Assembly: GCF_014705615.1 (NCBI RefSeq)
Contig: NZ_JACXJA010000005.1
Coordinates: forward strand, 124,001 to 188,000
Source of the DNA: Paenibacillus oceani
GTDB lineage: Bacteria > Bacillota > Bacilli > Paenibacillales > NBRC-103111
Direction: 5' to 3'
Length of the DNA stretch: 64,000 bases
Part shown: positions 53,986 through 63,442 of the stretch, piece by piece
Position numbering within the stretch: the first letter of the stretch is position 1
Layout of the letters: each line of letters begins with the position of its first letter
Notes under the pieces: model-generated
Databases searched by the model: none
Told to the model about the DNA's origin: nothing
Seen by the model: only the letters and a program-made list of their open reading frames with translations
Translations under genes and position numbers: made by a program

Positions 53986-55581
53986 ATGATACATGAAATG
54001 AAAGCGGACATCGTCATTATCGGGGGGAGCCTGGGCGGCTGCGCCGCCGCGCTCGCCGCCGCAAGACTCGGCAAAACCGTCGTGATGACCGAAGAAACGG
54101 AATGGATCGGGGGACAATTGACTAGTCAGGCGGTTCCTCCCGACGAGCACCACTGGATTGAGACGTTCGGATGTACGGCCAGCTACCGGCAGTTCCGCAA
54201 CGGAGTCCGCAATTATTACCGGCAGCACGTTCCGCTTAGTCTAGAGGCGGCGGCGCTCCCCCATTTCAATCCGGGCAACGCCAAAGTGAGCCGGATCAGC
54301 CACGATCCGCGCGTCGCCCTCGCTGTATTGCTGGAAATGCTGGCTCCGTACACGCTATCCGGCCGGGTGGTCGTCCTAACCCGCTGCCGCCCCGAATCGG
54401 CCGAGACGGACGGGGACCGCGTCCGTTCGGTCACGGTGCGGCATAGCCTGACGGACAGCCGGACGGTGTTGTCCGCGCCTTATTTTCTGGACGCGACCGA
54501 TTGCGGGGATCTGCTGCCGCTCACCGGTACGGAATATGTCACCGGAGCGGAGTCCCAGTCGGAGACGAACGAAAGACATGCGCTGGTAGGACCGGCCAAT
54601 CCGCAAGACATGCAGGCCATTACGCACTGCTTCGTCGTCGATTATCTCGAAGGCGAGACACATACGATCGACAAGCCGAACGATTACGCCTTCTGGCGTT
54701 CGTACCGTCCCGACTTTTGGCCCGATCAGTTTCTCAGCCTCTCTGGCGTCCGGCCGTCCACGCTCGAACCGGTCCGCTACGATCTGTTCCCGGGCAAGCA
54801 AGGGCTGACGTTCTGGGAAGGGTTCTCGCTCGTCTCTTACCGGCGTCTGGCAGACAAAACCTTTTTCGCTGACGGCACGTTTGCGGGCGATGTGACGGTC
54901 GTCAATTGGCCGCAGAACGATTACTTTCTCGGCTCGATCATCGATGTCGACGAAGCGGAAAAAGCCCGCAATCTGCAGCGGGCCAAGGAACTCAGCCTAT
55001 CCTTGCTTTACTGGCTGCAGACGGAGGCTCCGCGTCCGGACGGCGGCTGCGGTTACCCCGGATTCCGGCTGCGCAGGGACGTATTCGGCACCGAGGACGG
55101 GATGGCCCTGTATCCGTATATTCGCGAGTCACGCCGGATCAAGGCGGAATTTACGCTGCTGGAGCAGCACGTCAACCCGCTGGACCGTCCGGACGGCCGC
55201 GCGGAGACGTTCGCCGATTCCGTCGGAATCGGACACTACGGGATCGACCTTCATCCGAGCACGGGCAACCGACACTATATCCACCTGTCTGCCCTGCCGT
55301 TCCAAATTCCGCTCGGCAGCCTGATTCCGATCCGGATGAACAATTTGCTGCCTGCTTGCAAAAATATCGGGACGACGCATGTTACGAACGGCTGCTACCG
55401 GCTGCATCCGGTGGAATGGAATATCGGCGAAGCCGCCGGCGCTTTGGCCGCCTTCTGCCTCGACCGCGGCGAAAGCCCGCGTGCCGTGCGGAATAACGCA
55501 GCGCTCCTGGAGGAGTTCCAGCACGTCCTGCAATCGCAAGGAGTCGAGCTCGCCTGGCCGGAGCCTGCCGTCTCCCGCTGA
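53986..55581 (+). CDS. FAD-dependent oxidoreductase (FAD_oxidored family)
   Basis: A 531-residue soluble flavoprotein. The N-terminal dinucleotide-binding fold is ADIVIIGGSLGGCAAALAAA near residue 8, with the ribose-binding acidic end of strand 2 at MTEETEWIGGQ and the second conserved LDATDCGDLLPLTG near 165. The C-terminal motif NLLPACKNIGTTHVTNGCYR followed by EWNIGEAAGALAAFC closes the FAD site. Members of this group are often encoded with glycoside hydrolases and polysaccharide lyases and are presumed to oxidise sugars or derivatives; the substrate is unknown. The ATG at 53986 has GGAGG 8 nt upstream; an ATG at 53947 has none. It lies 155 bases upstream of GH31-AraC copy 2 and divergent from SBP2. 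Confidence 0.85.
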   Translation: MIHEMKADIVIIGGSLGGCAAALAAARLGKTVVMTEETEWIGGQLTSQAVPPDEHHWIETFGCTASYRQFRNGVRNYYRQHVPLSLEAAALPHFNPGNAKVSRISHDPRVALAVLLEMLAPYTLSGRVVVLTRCRPESAETDGDRVRSVTVRHSLTDSRTVLSAPYFLDATDCGDLLPLTGTEYVTGAESQSETNERHALVGPANPQDMQAITHCFVVDYLEGETHTIDKPNDYAFWRSYRPDFWPDQFLSLSGVRPSTLEPVRYDLFPGKQGLTFWEGFSLVSYRRLADKTFFADGTFAGDVTVVNWPQNDYFLGSIIDVDEAEKARNLQRAKELSLSLLYWLQTEAPRPDGGCGYPGFRLRRDVFGTEDGMALYPYIRESRRIKAEFTLLEQHVNPLDRPDGRAETFADSVGIGHYGIDLHPSTGNRHYIHLSALPFQIPLGSLIPIRMNNLLPACKNIGTTHVTNGCYRLHPVEWNIGEAAGALAAFCLDRGESPRAVRNNAALLEEFQHVLQSQGVELAWPEPAVSR

Positions 55582-55669
55582 TCGCCCGGGGCCGGTGCTT
55601 CCGGCCGCCAATCAGACTGACCGGCAGCGATGCCGCGTAAGGCTCCCCTCCCTGCACGGCTCCGGATTA

Positions 55670-55678
55670 TGCTAAAAT
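55670..55678 (+). promoter_or_regulatory. Extended -10 promoter of the second GH31-AraC gene
   Basis: TG-C-TAAAAT followed by GTAGAAAAC, nearly the same as the element before copy 1. No GTCATGAAAATACC half-site lies nearby, so this copy may be expressed constitutively or by read-through from the FAD gene. Confidence 0.5.
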
Positions 55679-55736
55679 GTAGAAAACCAGAAGCAGGGCC
55701 GATCCGTCTTGACCCGGCTCATCCGAGGGGGCATCC

Positions 55737-58649
55737 ATGTTGAGCATCGCTGCAACTTCCGTAATCGTCCATACCCCGGACGGCTTGTATATTCGCATCG
55801 AACCGGTCGCTCCGCATACGTTTCATATTCGGGCGAACCGAACGGGAACGTTCCGGGAACCCGCTCCGCTCGCCCGGCTCGGCATCGTCGCGACTCCCGC
55901 CTCGCCGGCTCTCCGGGAGACGGAGGAAGCCGGCGATGATCTGCGCGTCGTTACGGAGACGGCGGCTCTCCGAATCAACCGCCTTAGCGGAGAGATGTCG
56001 CTTTCCGGCATCGACGGAAAGCCGCTGACCCGGTTCACCCGGCCTCCGCTCGTCGGCGGACAAACCTCCGGTCCGGACGGCGTCCGGGACCGATTCGAGG
56101 TCCAGTTCGCGCTGGCCAAAGAGGAACGGCTGTACGGTCTGGGCGACCATTACGAGACGCCACTGATGAAGAGAGGATATCGCGTCGACATCCGTCTGCT
56201 CGGGCGGGTGCACGCTCCCGTCCCGCTGCTTCTGTCAAGCGAAGGGTGGGCGCTCTTGATGGACACGGACCGGGAGCACGCCTTCGATGTCGGCTGCTCC
56301 GAACCGGATCGTATGAGCGTGTGCGGCAGCGGAGACGAGCTGGCGTTTTACTGGATCGCAGGCGGCAATCTGGCCGAACTGCTGGAGAAATATACCCTCT
56401 TAACCGGCCCCTCCGCGCTGCTGCCCATCTGGGCTTACGGTCTGACTTTCAACTGCAACCAGCAGGCGACGGCGCGCGATATGATCGAGGACGCCCTGAA
56501 GTTCCGGCGGGAAGGCATTCCGTGCGATATGATCGGACTGGAGCCGACCTGGATGGACCGCAGCTTCGACTATGACGCCCCCGTGGACTGGCACCCCGAC
56601 CGGTTTTACATTCCGCAATGGATGCCGGAAGGCGCGCATACGTTCATGGGCGTTTTGCGCACGATGGGTTTCAAGCTTACGCTCGGCCTTTATTTGCGCG
56701 ACCAGGAAGGTACCGCGGCGCATCCCGATGCCGATTTGCAGTGGTACGACTATTTGAAGCCGTTCGTCACACAAGGGGTGCAGGGATTCAATCTGTGCAC
56801 CCGGCGTCCGGTGCAGGAGCAAGTGAGCACGGCCGATTCCCCGGACGGCGCCGGACCGGACCGGTCCATCCTGCCCCAATCGACCGTACTCGGACGCGTC
56901 ATCCAGGAAGGCTTCGCCGCCCAGACCGGGCGGCGCCCTTTAATCTGCACGCCTGTCGGGTATACCGGTATTCAGAAATACGCGGCAATCTGGTCGGGAG
57001 GACGGCCGAAGTCTCATTTATCCGTGCTCAGTCTCGGCTTGTCGGGTATCCCGCATATGGCCGCCGATATGAATCTGCACACCGCAGCTGGCATCCACTG
57101 CGGCTTCTTCCAACCTTGGTCGAAAGTGAACAGCTGGGCGTACTGGAGACATCCGCTCCTGCTAGATTCGGGCCTGCTGCGACTGTTCAAAATGTACGCC
57201 AAGCTGCGCTACCGGCTGCTGCCTTACATTTATTCCGCAGCCCACGTCGCCGTGCGCACAGGACTTCCGATCGCCAGGGCGATGCCGCTGGCATATCCCG
57301 ACGACCCTCAGGCCGTCGTCCTGGACAATCAATACATGTTCGGGGACGACTTCCTGGTGGCGGTGTTTACCGAGCAGGTTTATTTGCCCGCAGGGGAATG
57401 GATCGATTACTGGAGCGGCAAAGCGTATTCCGGCCCGGCCGAGATCGCATACCGCACTCCCGAACAGGCAGGCGGCCCTCTCTTCGTGCGGGCGGGAGCA
57501 ATCGTGCCGATGTGGCCGGACATGCAATACGCGGGACAGCAACCGGCCGTACGGCTGGAGTTGCACCTGTATCCGGGGGGAAGCCGCGAATATGCGTTCA
57601 ACGAGGATGACGGGGCGACGTTCGGCTATAGGAGCGGGGAATGGGCGACGACCCGTATCGCCTGTCAAGAGGACAGACGAGGATTCAGCGTCGAGATCGC
57701 GGCTCCCGCCGGTTCTTATACCGGCATGCCGGAGAACCGGACATGGGACATCGTCATTCACTGCAACGATAAGCCGGCGGCGGTCAAAGTCGACGGCGAG
57801 GATTGGCGAGAGAGCGCAGGCTGGGCAGGCTCCCGCAAAGACCCGCCCCCGTCCTCCTGGTCGTATCACCGAAAAACCGGCACGATCCGGCTGATCGTGC
57901 AAGTGGACGCCGGACGGTTGTCTCCGGCCCGGATTGAGGTGAACCGGTCCGGCAAGGCGGAAACGCGGCACACCTCCGTCCGGTCGCAGCCGTCGCGGCC
58001 GAGCGGCACAATGCGTACGGCGGGCGAGCTGGAAAAAGATATTGAGGTCGGGCTGGAGACGGGCAATGCAGCCAAGGCGTTGTCCGCCTTGGAGGATTGG
58101 TGGAACATCCGGATAGCCAGGTCGGACGCCGCCGAAGACGTGCGCGAGCATTGGCTGGCCATGAACGGCTTGTTCGTCAGAGCGGCGGAACGCAAAGGGC
58201 GGACTCTCCACGAGATCGCGGAGGAGGATCCGCGCTTCGGCTCCAGCCGCCAACCGCCGGACAACGCGGAAGAAGCTTACGCTTCACTAGCGCAAGCGGT
58301 CTCGCTCATTATCGAATCCAACAACCGGCAGCCCGGCAAAACGAATGAAATCGTCCGCCAGGCTACGGATATTATCCGAAGCGAGCTGGACCGCGAGCTT
58401 TCCTTACACGCGGTCGCAGACCGCCTCCATCTCAATTCCTCGTACCTGAGCCGTAGATTCAAGCGGGAAATCGGGCTGTCCTTCTCCGACTACGTGCTGG
58501 AGAAAAAAATGGAGCTCGCAAAGGAGCTCCTCCTGGCCGGCTCGACGGTCAGTGCCGCCGCGGAACATACCGGCTTCAAGGACACAAGTTACTTTATCCG
58601 CGTGTTCCGCAAATACTGGGGCGTCAGGCCGGGGGAAATGAAGCCTTAA
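55737..58649 (+). CDS. GH31-like pseudo-glycosidase fused to YesN-type AraC regulator (copy 2)
   Basis: A 970-residue paralogue of copy 1 with the same layout: GH31 beta domain, TIM barrel, C-terminal beta domains, YesN-type helical linker and AraC double helix-turn-helix (about 880-968). The nucleophile site again reads GFNLCT (Cys354) and the acid/base site WSGG (Gly422). The second DNA-recognition helix (FKDTSYFIRVFRKYWG) is identical to copy 1, so both probably read the same half-site. Differences concentrate in the barrel loops after GFNLCT and in the linker, where ligand choice or dimerisation could diverge. The ATG at 55737 follows GAGGGGG. Its 3' end overlaps the convergent heparinase 2 gene by 26 bases. 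Confidence 0.9.
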   Translation: MLSIAATSVIVHTPDGLYIRIEPVAPHTFHIRANRTGTFREPAPLARLGIVATPASPALRETEEAGDDLRVVTETAALRINRLSGEMSLSGIDGKPLTRFTRPPLVGGQTSGPDGVRDRFEVQFALAKEERLYGLGDHYETPLMKRGYRVDIRLLGRVHAPVPLLLSSEGWALLMDTDREHAFDVGCSEPDRMSVCGSGDELAFYWIAGGNLAELLEKYTLLTGPSALLPIWAYGLTFNCNQQATARDMIEDALKFRREGIPCDMIGLEPTWMDRSFDYDAPVDWHPDRFYIPQWMPEGAHTFMGVLRTMGFKLTLGLYLRDQEGTAAHPDADLQWYDYLKPFVTQGVQGFNLCTRRPVQEQVSTADSPDGAGPDRSILPQSTVLGRVIQEGFAAQTGRRPLICTPVGYTGIQKYAAIWSGGRPKSHLSVLSLGLSGIPHMAADMNLHTAAGIHCGFFQPWSKVNSWAYWRHPLLLDSGLLRLFKMYAKLRYRLLPYIYSAAHVAVRTGLPIARAMPLAYPDDPQAVVLDNQYMFGDDFLVAVFTEQVYLPAGEWIDYWSGKAYSGPAEIAYRTPEQAGGPLFVRAGAIVPMWPDMQYAGQQPAVRLELHLYPGGSREYAFNEDDGATFGYRSGEWATTRIACQEDRRGFSVEIAAPAGSYTGMPENRTWDIVIHCNDKPAAVKVDGEDWRESAGWAGSRKDPPPSSWSYHRKTGTIRLIVQVDAGRLSPARIEVNRSGKAETRHTSVRSQPSRPSGTMRTAGELEKDIEVGLETGNAAKALSALEDWWNIRIARSDAAEDVREHWLAMNGLFVRAAERKGRTLHEIAEEDPRFGSSRQPPDNAEEAYASLAQAVSLIIESNNRQPGKTNEIVRQATDIIRSELDRELSLHAVADRLHLNSSYLSRRFKREIGLSFSDYVLEKKMELAKELLLAGSTVSAAAEHTGFKDTSYFIRVFRKYWGVRPGEMKP

Positions 58650-61600
58650 CCGCGTTGTCGATATGGAACGTATGAGGGCCGGTCCACACAGTCTGAGGAA
58701 AACAGGTCATCCGCGACGCCCTTCCCGCTTCGGAACTTTGACCGGAGGCGGCGTCCGTATAGGCAAACCCGGGGTCCTCATCGAGTTCAATCCGGGTTTG
58801 TCCCGTTATCCCGCAGCGGCAGATCGAGGCGATCGGATATACCGAAGTGGCCGAATCGGGATGCGTGACCACGATGTGCGGACCCGTAATGTCCGGCGGA
58901 AGCACCGACTTGGGAATCAGCACATGTCTCCCGCCCTCCCGGTCGGGCTGAAGCACGTCCGCGATCGTGCCGGACACCGGTCCGGAGCCGCTCAGCGTCC
59001 GGCCCTCCGCCGCTAGCCGCGTCCCCCCGATCAGCGCCATATGCCGGATGGCTCCGTTCACCATACGGATGATGCCGGCTTTGCCTTCCAGTTCCCATTC
59101 CCCCGCCCGCAAAGGCTCGCCGCTGTAGCGCGGCGCGCTCATCACAATATCGGTAACGGCCCCGTACGTTACGGCCACTACAGCCCGCTGCGAAGCCTCA
59201 TCGGACAACAGCACGTCCATCCGTCCGATCCGGGGCGCGCTGCCGGCTGCGCACGGCTCCATCACATGGACGAACTGGCTGTTCAGCGCCTCCCCGTCCG
59301 CAGGTTCCCTGCGCACGATCCATTTGGGCAGCTCGTACCGGACCGCTTCGCTGTTGCGGTCCCCGGCCAGCCCGTTCAGCCGGGTCGACCGGAGGGAAGG
59401 CGCGCGTCCAAGAAACACCCGGTTGTTCCCCGGTCCGGCATAACCGTGCACCTGCATGCCGGACTGTTGTCCGTCTGCGCCGCTCGTCGTCATTTCCATC
59501 ACATAAGCGCCGTCCGGCAGCTCCGCGGTCCGGACATCTTTTACATACGTATAAGCATAATACTGGTTGTCACTCGTTCCCCCGGTATCGGTTTCCTGCT
59601 TCGGCAGGATAATTTCCGGATGTCCCTCGATCAGATGCGGCCCGTATTCCGCCAGCGTCAGGTTTGCGCTCATGACCGCATCCCGGTTCGCAACCCCGTT
59701 TAACGCGTACTCGTGACGCGTCCCGCCGCAGACGCGGAACAGATCGAGCACGTAACCTTCGGCGCCCTCAGCATCTTCGAATCCTACAAACCACAGCTCC
59801 CGCTCATATACGGACACTTCTTCATAAGCGTGCTCCTGCCGGGCGCGAACGGTCTGCACGTCCAGCGGCCCGGCCAGCCGGGAGAACAACTCGAGATTGC
59901 CCCCGCCCCGGGCGCGGCCGATGACCGACGCGTCCCGGCCGTTTACGGTTACCGTATTGTGGCCCAGCGTCGACAACGTCCACTGCCGGTAAAACGTGTG
60001 CGTATACCCGAGATCCGGCAAAAGCTCCTGCCCCTCCGCATACAGCGACAGCTGCAGCGGATCTTTGTGATCGTGCCCGTTGTACGGGGAGAAGGTCAAA
60101 TACAGCTGGGCCTGGTCAGCACCGGCTCCCCGCGTCAGCTTGACGATTCCCGCAGCCGGCATACATAGCGATTCCGTGCACAACGGCTGCTCCGCTTTCT
60201 GGGACGCCCACGTATCGTTGACGGGCACACAGGTACCGTCCGGATACGCAAGCAAGCCGGGCACGCGGATCATTCGCCCGAACAGCGGCAGCACGGCTTC
60301 CGGGTCGAACGAATCGAAGCGCCGTCCGTCGCGCGGAGAGACGTATCCCGGCGGATCGCTCCAGCCCTGAAGATGCCGGATCGTTTGCCGGATGCCGTTA
60401 ATCGTCTGCAGATGATAAGAAAGTGTAATTTCTTTCCAGAACCCGTCCGGCAAAAAGGAGCATTCCGCAAACTTCGCCATCCGCTCGACCGCTTCATGCA
60501 CATACTGCGGCTCGCCAAGCGCCTTGCCCAGCAGGATCAAGCCGATCCAGTTCGGATAATCGACGTTGTGCTGCAGCACCGGATACGTCAGCGCCGATTC
60601 CAGAGACGGGCGGAGCATGCCGTTGATGATCGCACTGCGGACATCTTCCCCGGCTTCCCCGCTCAGTACCTCGAACGCATCCGTCCGCTCGACCTCCAGA
60701 AACGCTTCCAGCAGCGGCAGCAAGCCGTGCAGATCCATCAGACTCCAGCGGTCCCACATGCCGCCGAAATACGGGTACGGCGGACCTGCGCGCCCGTCGA
60801 TCGGATGCTGCACCCAGACCGAGTCGTTCATGCGCACCCATCCTTCGTACCGGCGCGCAAACCGGTACAGCAGCCTCGCCGCGCCCAGCGGGTCCTCCGA
60901 TGCGAGGCGGGCCGTCTCGCGAACGGCATGCTTGCGCTGAAAATGCCACAAGTGGGCGGACAAAAAATAGCGCCTTCCTTCGCCGTCCTCGTAATACGGA
61001 TAATCGACGGATTCCCCGCGCTTGTTCCGTACGGTCAGCGCCTTCGACTCCGGATACCGGTCATTCGGATACGCCATGCCGTCATCATCCACGGAACGGA
61101 TCGACCAGGGCGACTCGGGACTCCACGTAAAATTGGTGGAACGGAAGCCGAGCAGCGGACGATGCGGCACCCCGGAGCCGAAAAATCCGATGCGCTCCGG
61201 AATCAGACGCTCCAGAAACAGCACTTCGCCGGAAGGGGGCGCATACGGTACCGCCATCCGCATCCGCCCGGCCCGGCCTTGTGCCAAAGGCCGGACGGCC
61301 CGTTCTCCCGCTGCGATCAGATCGCACCGGTCGAACATCAGTAAGGCGAATGGCGCGGCGCTCCCGTCGCTTTTTTCCGCCGGCAGCCGGATCTGGTACA
61401 GGCCGTCAGCCAGCGGCTCGGGATGGACGAAGTCGAGCTTGCATTCCGCACCTTGCCGGTGTATGGCTGTCGCCTCAACCGGTGTTTCCCTGCCGAGCGG
61501 GTCGACCCAGACGATGGTCGTCGTCCGTGCAGCGGGACTCTCCAGCGAACCGTTATCGTGCAACACGAGCGTTTTGCGCGTAAAACTCCGAACCTTCAAA

Positions 61601-62406
61601 GAGGCGGATAAGCCGGCGGACGGCTCTGCAGTCGACATCCCAGGCCCGGCAGTTTGCCCTCCGGCAGGAGAACGATCGACAAAAACGGAACCGAGCCGGC
61701 CTTCGTTCGCAACGAACACTTGCAGGCGGAATACCCGTTGTTCCAGAGGCCGATGAATATCGTCCATCAGGACCGTGCCGGTCCGAATCGGAATCCAGGA
61801 GCATAACGGCTCGGAAGTGTCCGGACCGCAGTAGCGGATGATGTTAAATCTCCATTCCGCGCCGGATTGTACGTCCTGCGATCCGAGCGTGTTCAGCGGA
61901 ATGGCGATCTCCGCACTCCAGCTTCCGTCCGTCCGGTTCGATACCGCTTGCCTGACGCCGTGTCCGCTCCCAAGCTCGATGAATTGCTGCCGCCTGTCCG
62001 TGAGCTCAGCCCCCGTCCAATTGTTGTAGCCGATCACGATCGGATGCGAGCCTTGCCTCACAACGACAGGAACCGAGTAAAATACATCGCGCTCCGAAGG
62101 CGTGCCGAACAGGAGGAATACGTTCTCCGCTTCGGGAACCGCCGCTGGGTATGAAGCGCTCTCAAGCGCTATGTATAGATGGCGGTCATCGTACAGCAGC
62201 TTGGCACGCATGTCCCTTCCGGCAAGTTCGTTGTGAAACATCGTCACAAATCCATTCAACGCCGGTGCCTGCTCCCATTCCCGCTCCACCAGCTCCCCGT
62301 CGATTTGCGGAGCCGAATCCGCTTTCGCCATAACCGCCCATCTATCCGTATATAACCGGACCGCCGGTTCCGCGGCGTTTTCGCTTGCCGTTCCCAATCG
62401 ACCCAC
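58624..62406 (-). CDS. Cytoplasmic CBM9-like/heparinase II-III-family protein
   Basis: A 1260-residue paralogue of heparinase 1, but without a signal peptide: after GTG 62406 (GGGAGGG 6 nt upstream) the protein goes almost directly into the CBM9-like domain (QIDGELVEREWEQAPAL; WSAEIAIPLNTLGS). The helical toroid (about 425-785) and the heparinase beta domain (LTFSPYNGHDHKDPLQLSLY; TLSTLGHNTVTVNGRD) keep the same histidines. It is third in an operon with two Gfo/Idh/MocA oxidoreductases, 19 bases after the second. Likely role: intracellular breakdown of imported oligosaccharides. Its last 26 bases overlap the end of GH31-AraC copy 2 on the other strand. Confidence 0.83.
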   Translation of the reverse strand: MGRLGTASENAAEPAVRLYTDRWAVMAKADSAPQIDGELVEREWEQAPALNGFVTMFHNELAGRDMRAKLLYDDRHLYIALESASYPAAVPEAENVFLLFGTPSERDVFYSVPVVVRQGSHPIVIGYNNWTGAELTDRRQQFIELGSGHGVRQAVSNRTDGSWSAEIAIPLNTLGSQDVQSGAEWRFNIIRYCGPDTSEPLCSWIPIRTGTVLMDDIHRPLEQRVFRLQVFVANEGRLGSVFVDRSPAGGQTAGPGMSTAEPSAGLSASLKVRSFTRKTLVLHDNGSLESPAARTTTIVWVDPLGRETPVEATAIHRQGAECKLDFVHPEPLADGLYQIRLPAEKSDGSAAPFALLMFDRCDLIAAGERAVRPLAQGRAGRMRMAVPYAPPSGEVLFLERLIPERIGFFGSGVPHRPLLGFRSTNFTWSPESPWSIRSVDDDGMAYPNDRYPESKALTVRNKRGESVDYPYYEDGEGRRYFLSAHLWHFQRKHAVRETARLASEDPLGAARLLYRFARRYEGWVRMNDSVWVQHPIDGRAGPPYPYFGGMWDRWSLMDLHGLLPLLEAFLEVERTDAFEVLSGEAGEDVRSAIINGMLRPSLESALTYPVLQHNVDYPNWIGLILLGKALGEPQYVHEAVERMAKFAECSFLPDGFWKEITLSYHLQTINGIRQTIRHLQGWSDPPGYVSPRDGRRFDSFDPEAVLPLFGRMIRVPGLLAYPDGTCVPVNDTWASQKAEQPLCTESLCMPAAGIVKLTRGAGADQAQLYLTFSPYNGHDHKDPLQLSLYAEGQELLPDLGYTHTFYRQWTLSTLGHNTVTVNGRDASVIGRARGGGNLELFSRLAGPLDVQTVRARQEHAYEEVSVYERELWFVGFEDAEGAEGYVLDLFRVCGGTRHEYALNGVANRDAVMSANLTLAEYGPHLIEGHPEIILPKQETDTGGTSDNQYYAYTYVKDVRTAELPDGAYVMEMTTSGADGQQSGMQVHGYAGPGNNRVFLGRAPSLRSTRLNGLAGDRNSEAVRYELPKWIVRREPADGEALNSQFVHVMEPCAAGSAPRIGRMDVLLSDEASQRAVVAVTYGAVTDIVMSAPRYSGEPLRAGEWELEGKAGIIRMVNGAIRHMALIGGTRLAAEGRTLSGSGPVSGTIADVLQPDREGGRHVLIPKSVLPPDITGPHIVVTHPDSATSVYPIASICRCGITGQTRIELDEDPGFAYTDAASGQSSEAGRASRMTCFPQTVWTGPHTFHIDNAVKASFPPA

Positions 62407-62425
62407 TCCGATCCCTCCCGCACCA

Positions 62426-63442
62426 TTAGTCCCCGTTAGAGGGAATTGCGACGATTTTCCGCTCGGCTGCCGACAGATAAGCGGCTTCCATCAGCTGCGT
62501 CAGCGCCAGCCCGTGCCCGATCGGAATCGCCGTCGGCTTGTCATACAAAACGTAGTCGACCCACTGGTCGAGCGGCGCCGGCATACCCGCAGGCAGCCTC
62601 TCCGGCTTGATCCAGCCCGGACAAGGACCGGACGGCAGAAGCGAGCTCCGAATCTCCGCGTCCTTGCCGATCAGGAGACAACCCTCCGTGCCGTATATTT
62701 CCACCAGTCCGGGGGAATGCCGGCTCGCAAACCCTGCTTCCACAACCGCCATGCAGCCGTCCCGGTATTGCATCGTAACGACGGCGTTGTCCTCCACTTC
62801 CCTGCCGGTCACATAGCCGAACTGGGCGGATACCGATTCGGGCATCCCGAGAAAATGATAAACCAGCACCATCGGATGTGCGCCAAGATCGATCAGCGCC
62901 CCGCCTCCGCTGGATTCCCGGTCGACAAAATGCGGAGGCAGCCAGCCAGCCGGAGCACCTTCCCGCGGCAGCAGCCCGTCGTGGGCCAGACGTATCCGAA
63001 CATACGTGATCCGTCCGAGCAGCTCCTGCTCCAGCACCTGCTTGGCGTACAGCGTCTTCTCATCGCCAAGCTTCGGCAGCGAGACGGTCAGCTTTACGCC
63101 CCTCCGCCCCGCTGCGGCTATGATCCGGTCCGCTTCCTCGGTTCGCAGAGCCAGCACTTTCTCAGTGAAGATATGTTTCCCGGCTTCAGCCGCAGCGATG
63201 ATCACTTCCGGATGTTTGGTAGTCGGAGCGTTTACAACAACCGCATCCACTTCCTCGCTTGCAAGAACCTCATCCAGATCACTGTAATAAGGCACGTTCA
63301 GCTGTTCGGCGAACCGGCTGCCGCGGGCGGCGTCCTCGTCCCAGACCGCGACGATGGAGCAATCGGTCCTCTCCGACAATTTTTTGGCGTAACCTGGCGC
63401 ATGTACGTGCCAGAAGCTGAGTATGGCGATCCGAAGCTTCAT
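62426..63442 (-). CDS. Gfo/Idh/MocA-family NAD(P)-dependent oxidoreductase
   Basis: A 338-residue dehydrogenase. The Rossmann half (about 1-120) includes LRIAILSFWHVHAPGYAKKL, a variant of the usual GxGxxG, and AGKHIFTEKVLALRTEEADR, where EKV replaces the common EKP. The C-terminal half has SGGGALIDLGAHPMVLVYHF. Family members oxidise or epimerise sugars such as inositol, glucose or N-acetyl sugars. The ATG at 63442 follows GGAAGGTG and overlaps the upstream gene's stop by 4 bases. Cotranscribed with heparinase 2, so it probably handles the released monosaccharide. Confidence 0.9.
   Translation of the reverse strand: MKLRIAILSFWHVHAPGYAKKLSERTDCSIVAVWDEDAARGSRFAEQLNVPYYSDLDEVLASEEVDAVVVNAPTTKHPEVIIAAAEAGKHIFTEKVLALRTEEADRIIAAAGRRGVKLTVSLPKLGDEKTLYAKQVLEQELLGRITYVRIRLAHDGLLPREGAPAGWLPPHFVDRESSGGGALIDLGAHPMVLVYHFLGMPESVSAQFGYVTGREVEDNAVVTMQYRDGCMAVVEAGFASRHSPGLVEIYGTEGCLLIGKDAEIRSSLLPSGPCPGWIKPERLPAGMPAPLDQWVDYVLYDKPTAIPIGHGLALTQLMEAAYLSAAERKIVAIPSNGD

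Noticed and set aside
45360-58649. The two GH31 proteins as active alpha-glucosidases or alpha-xylosidases
   Set aside because: Both catalytic Asp positions are substituted in both copies, there is no signal peptide, and the C-terminus is a DNA-binding domain. Activity cannot be excluded without an assay, but annotation as an enzyme would mislead.
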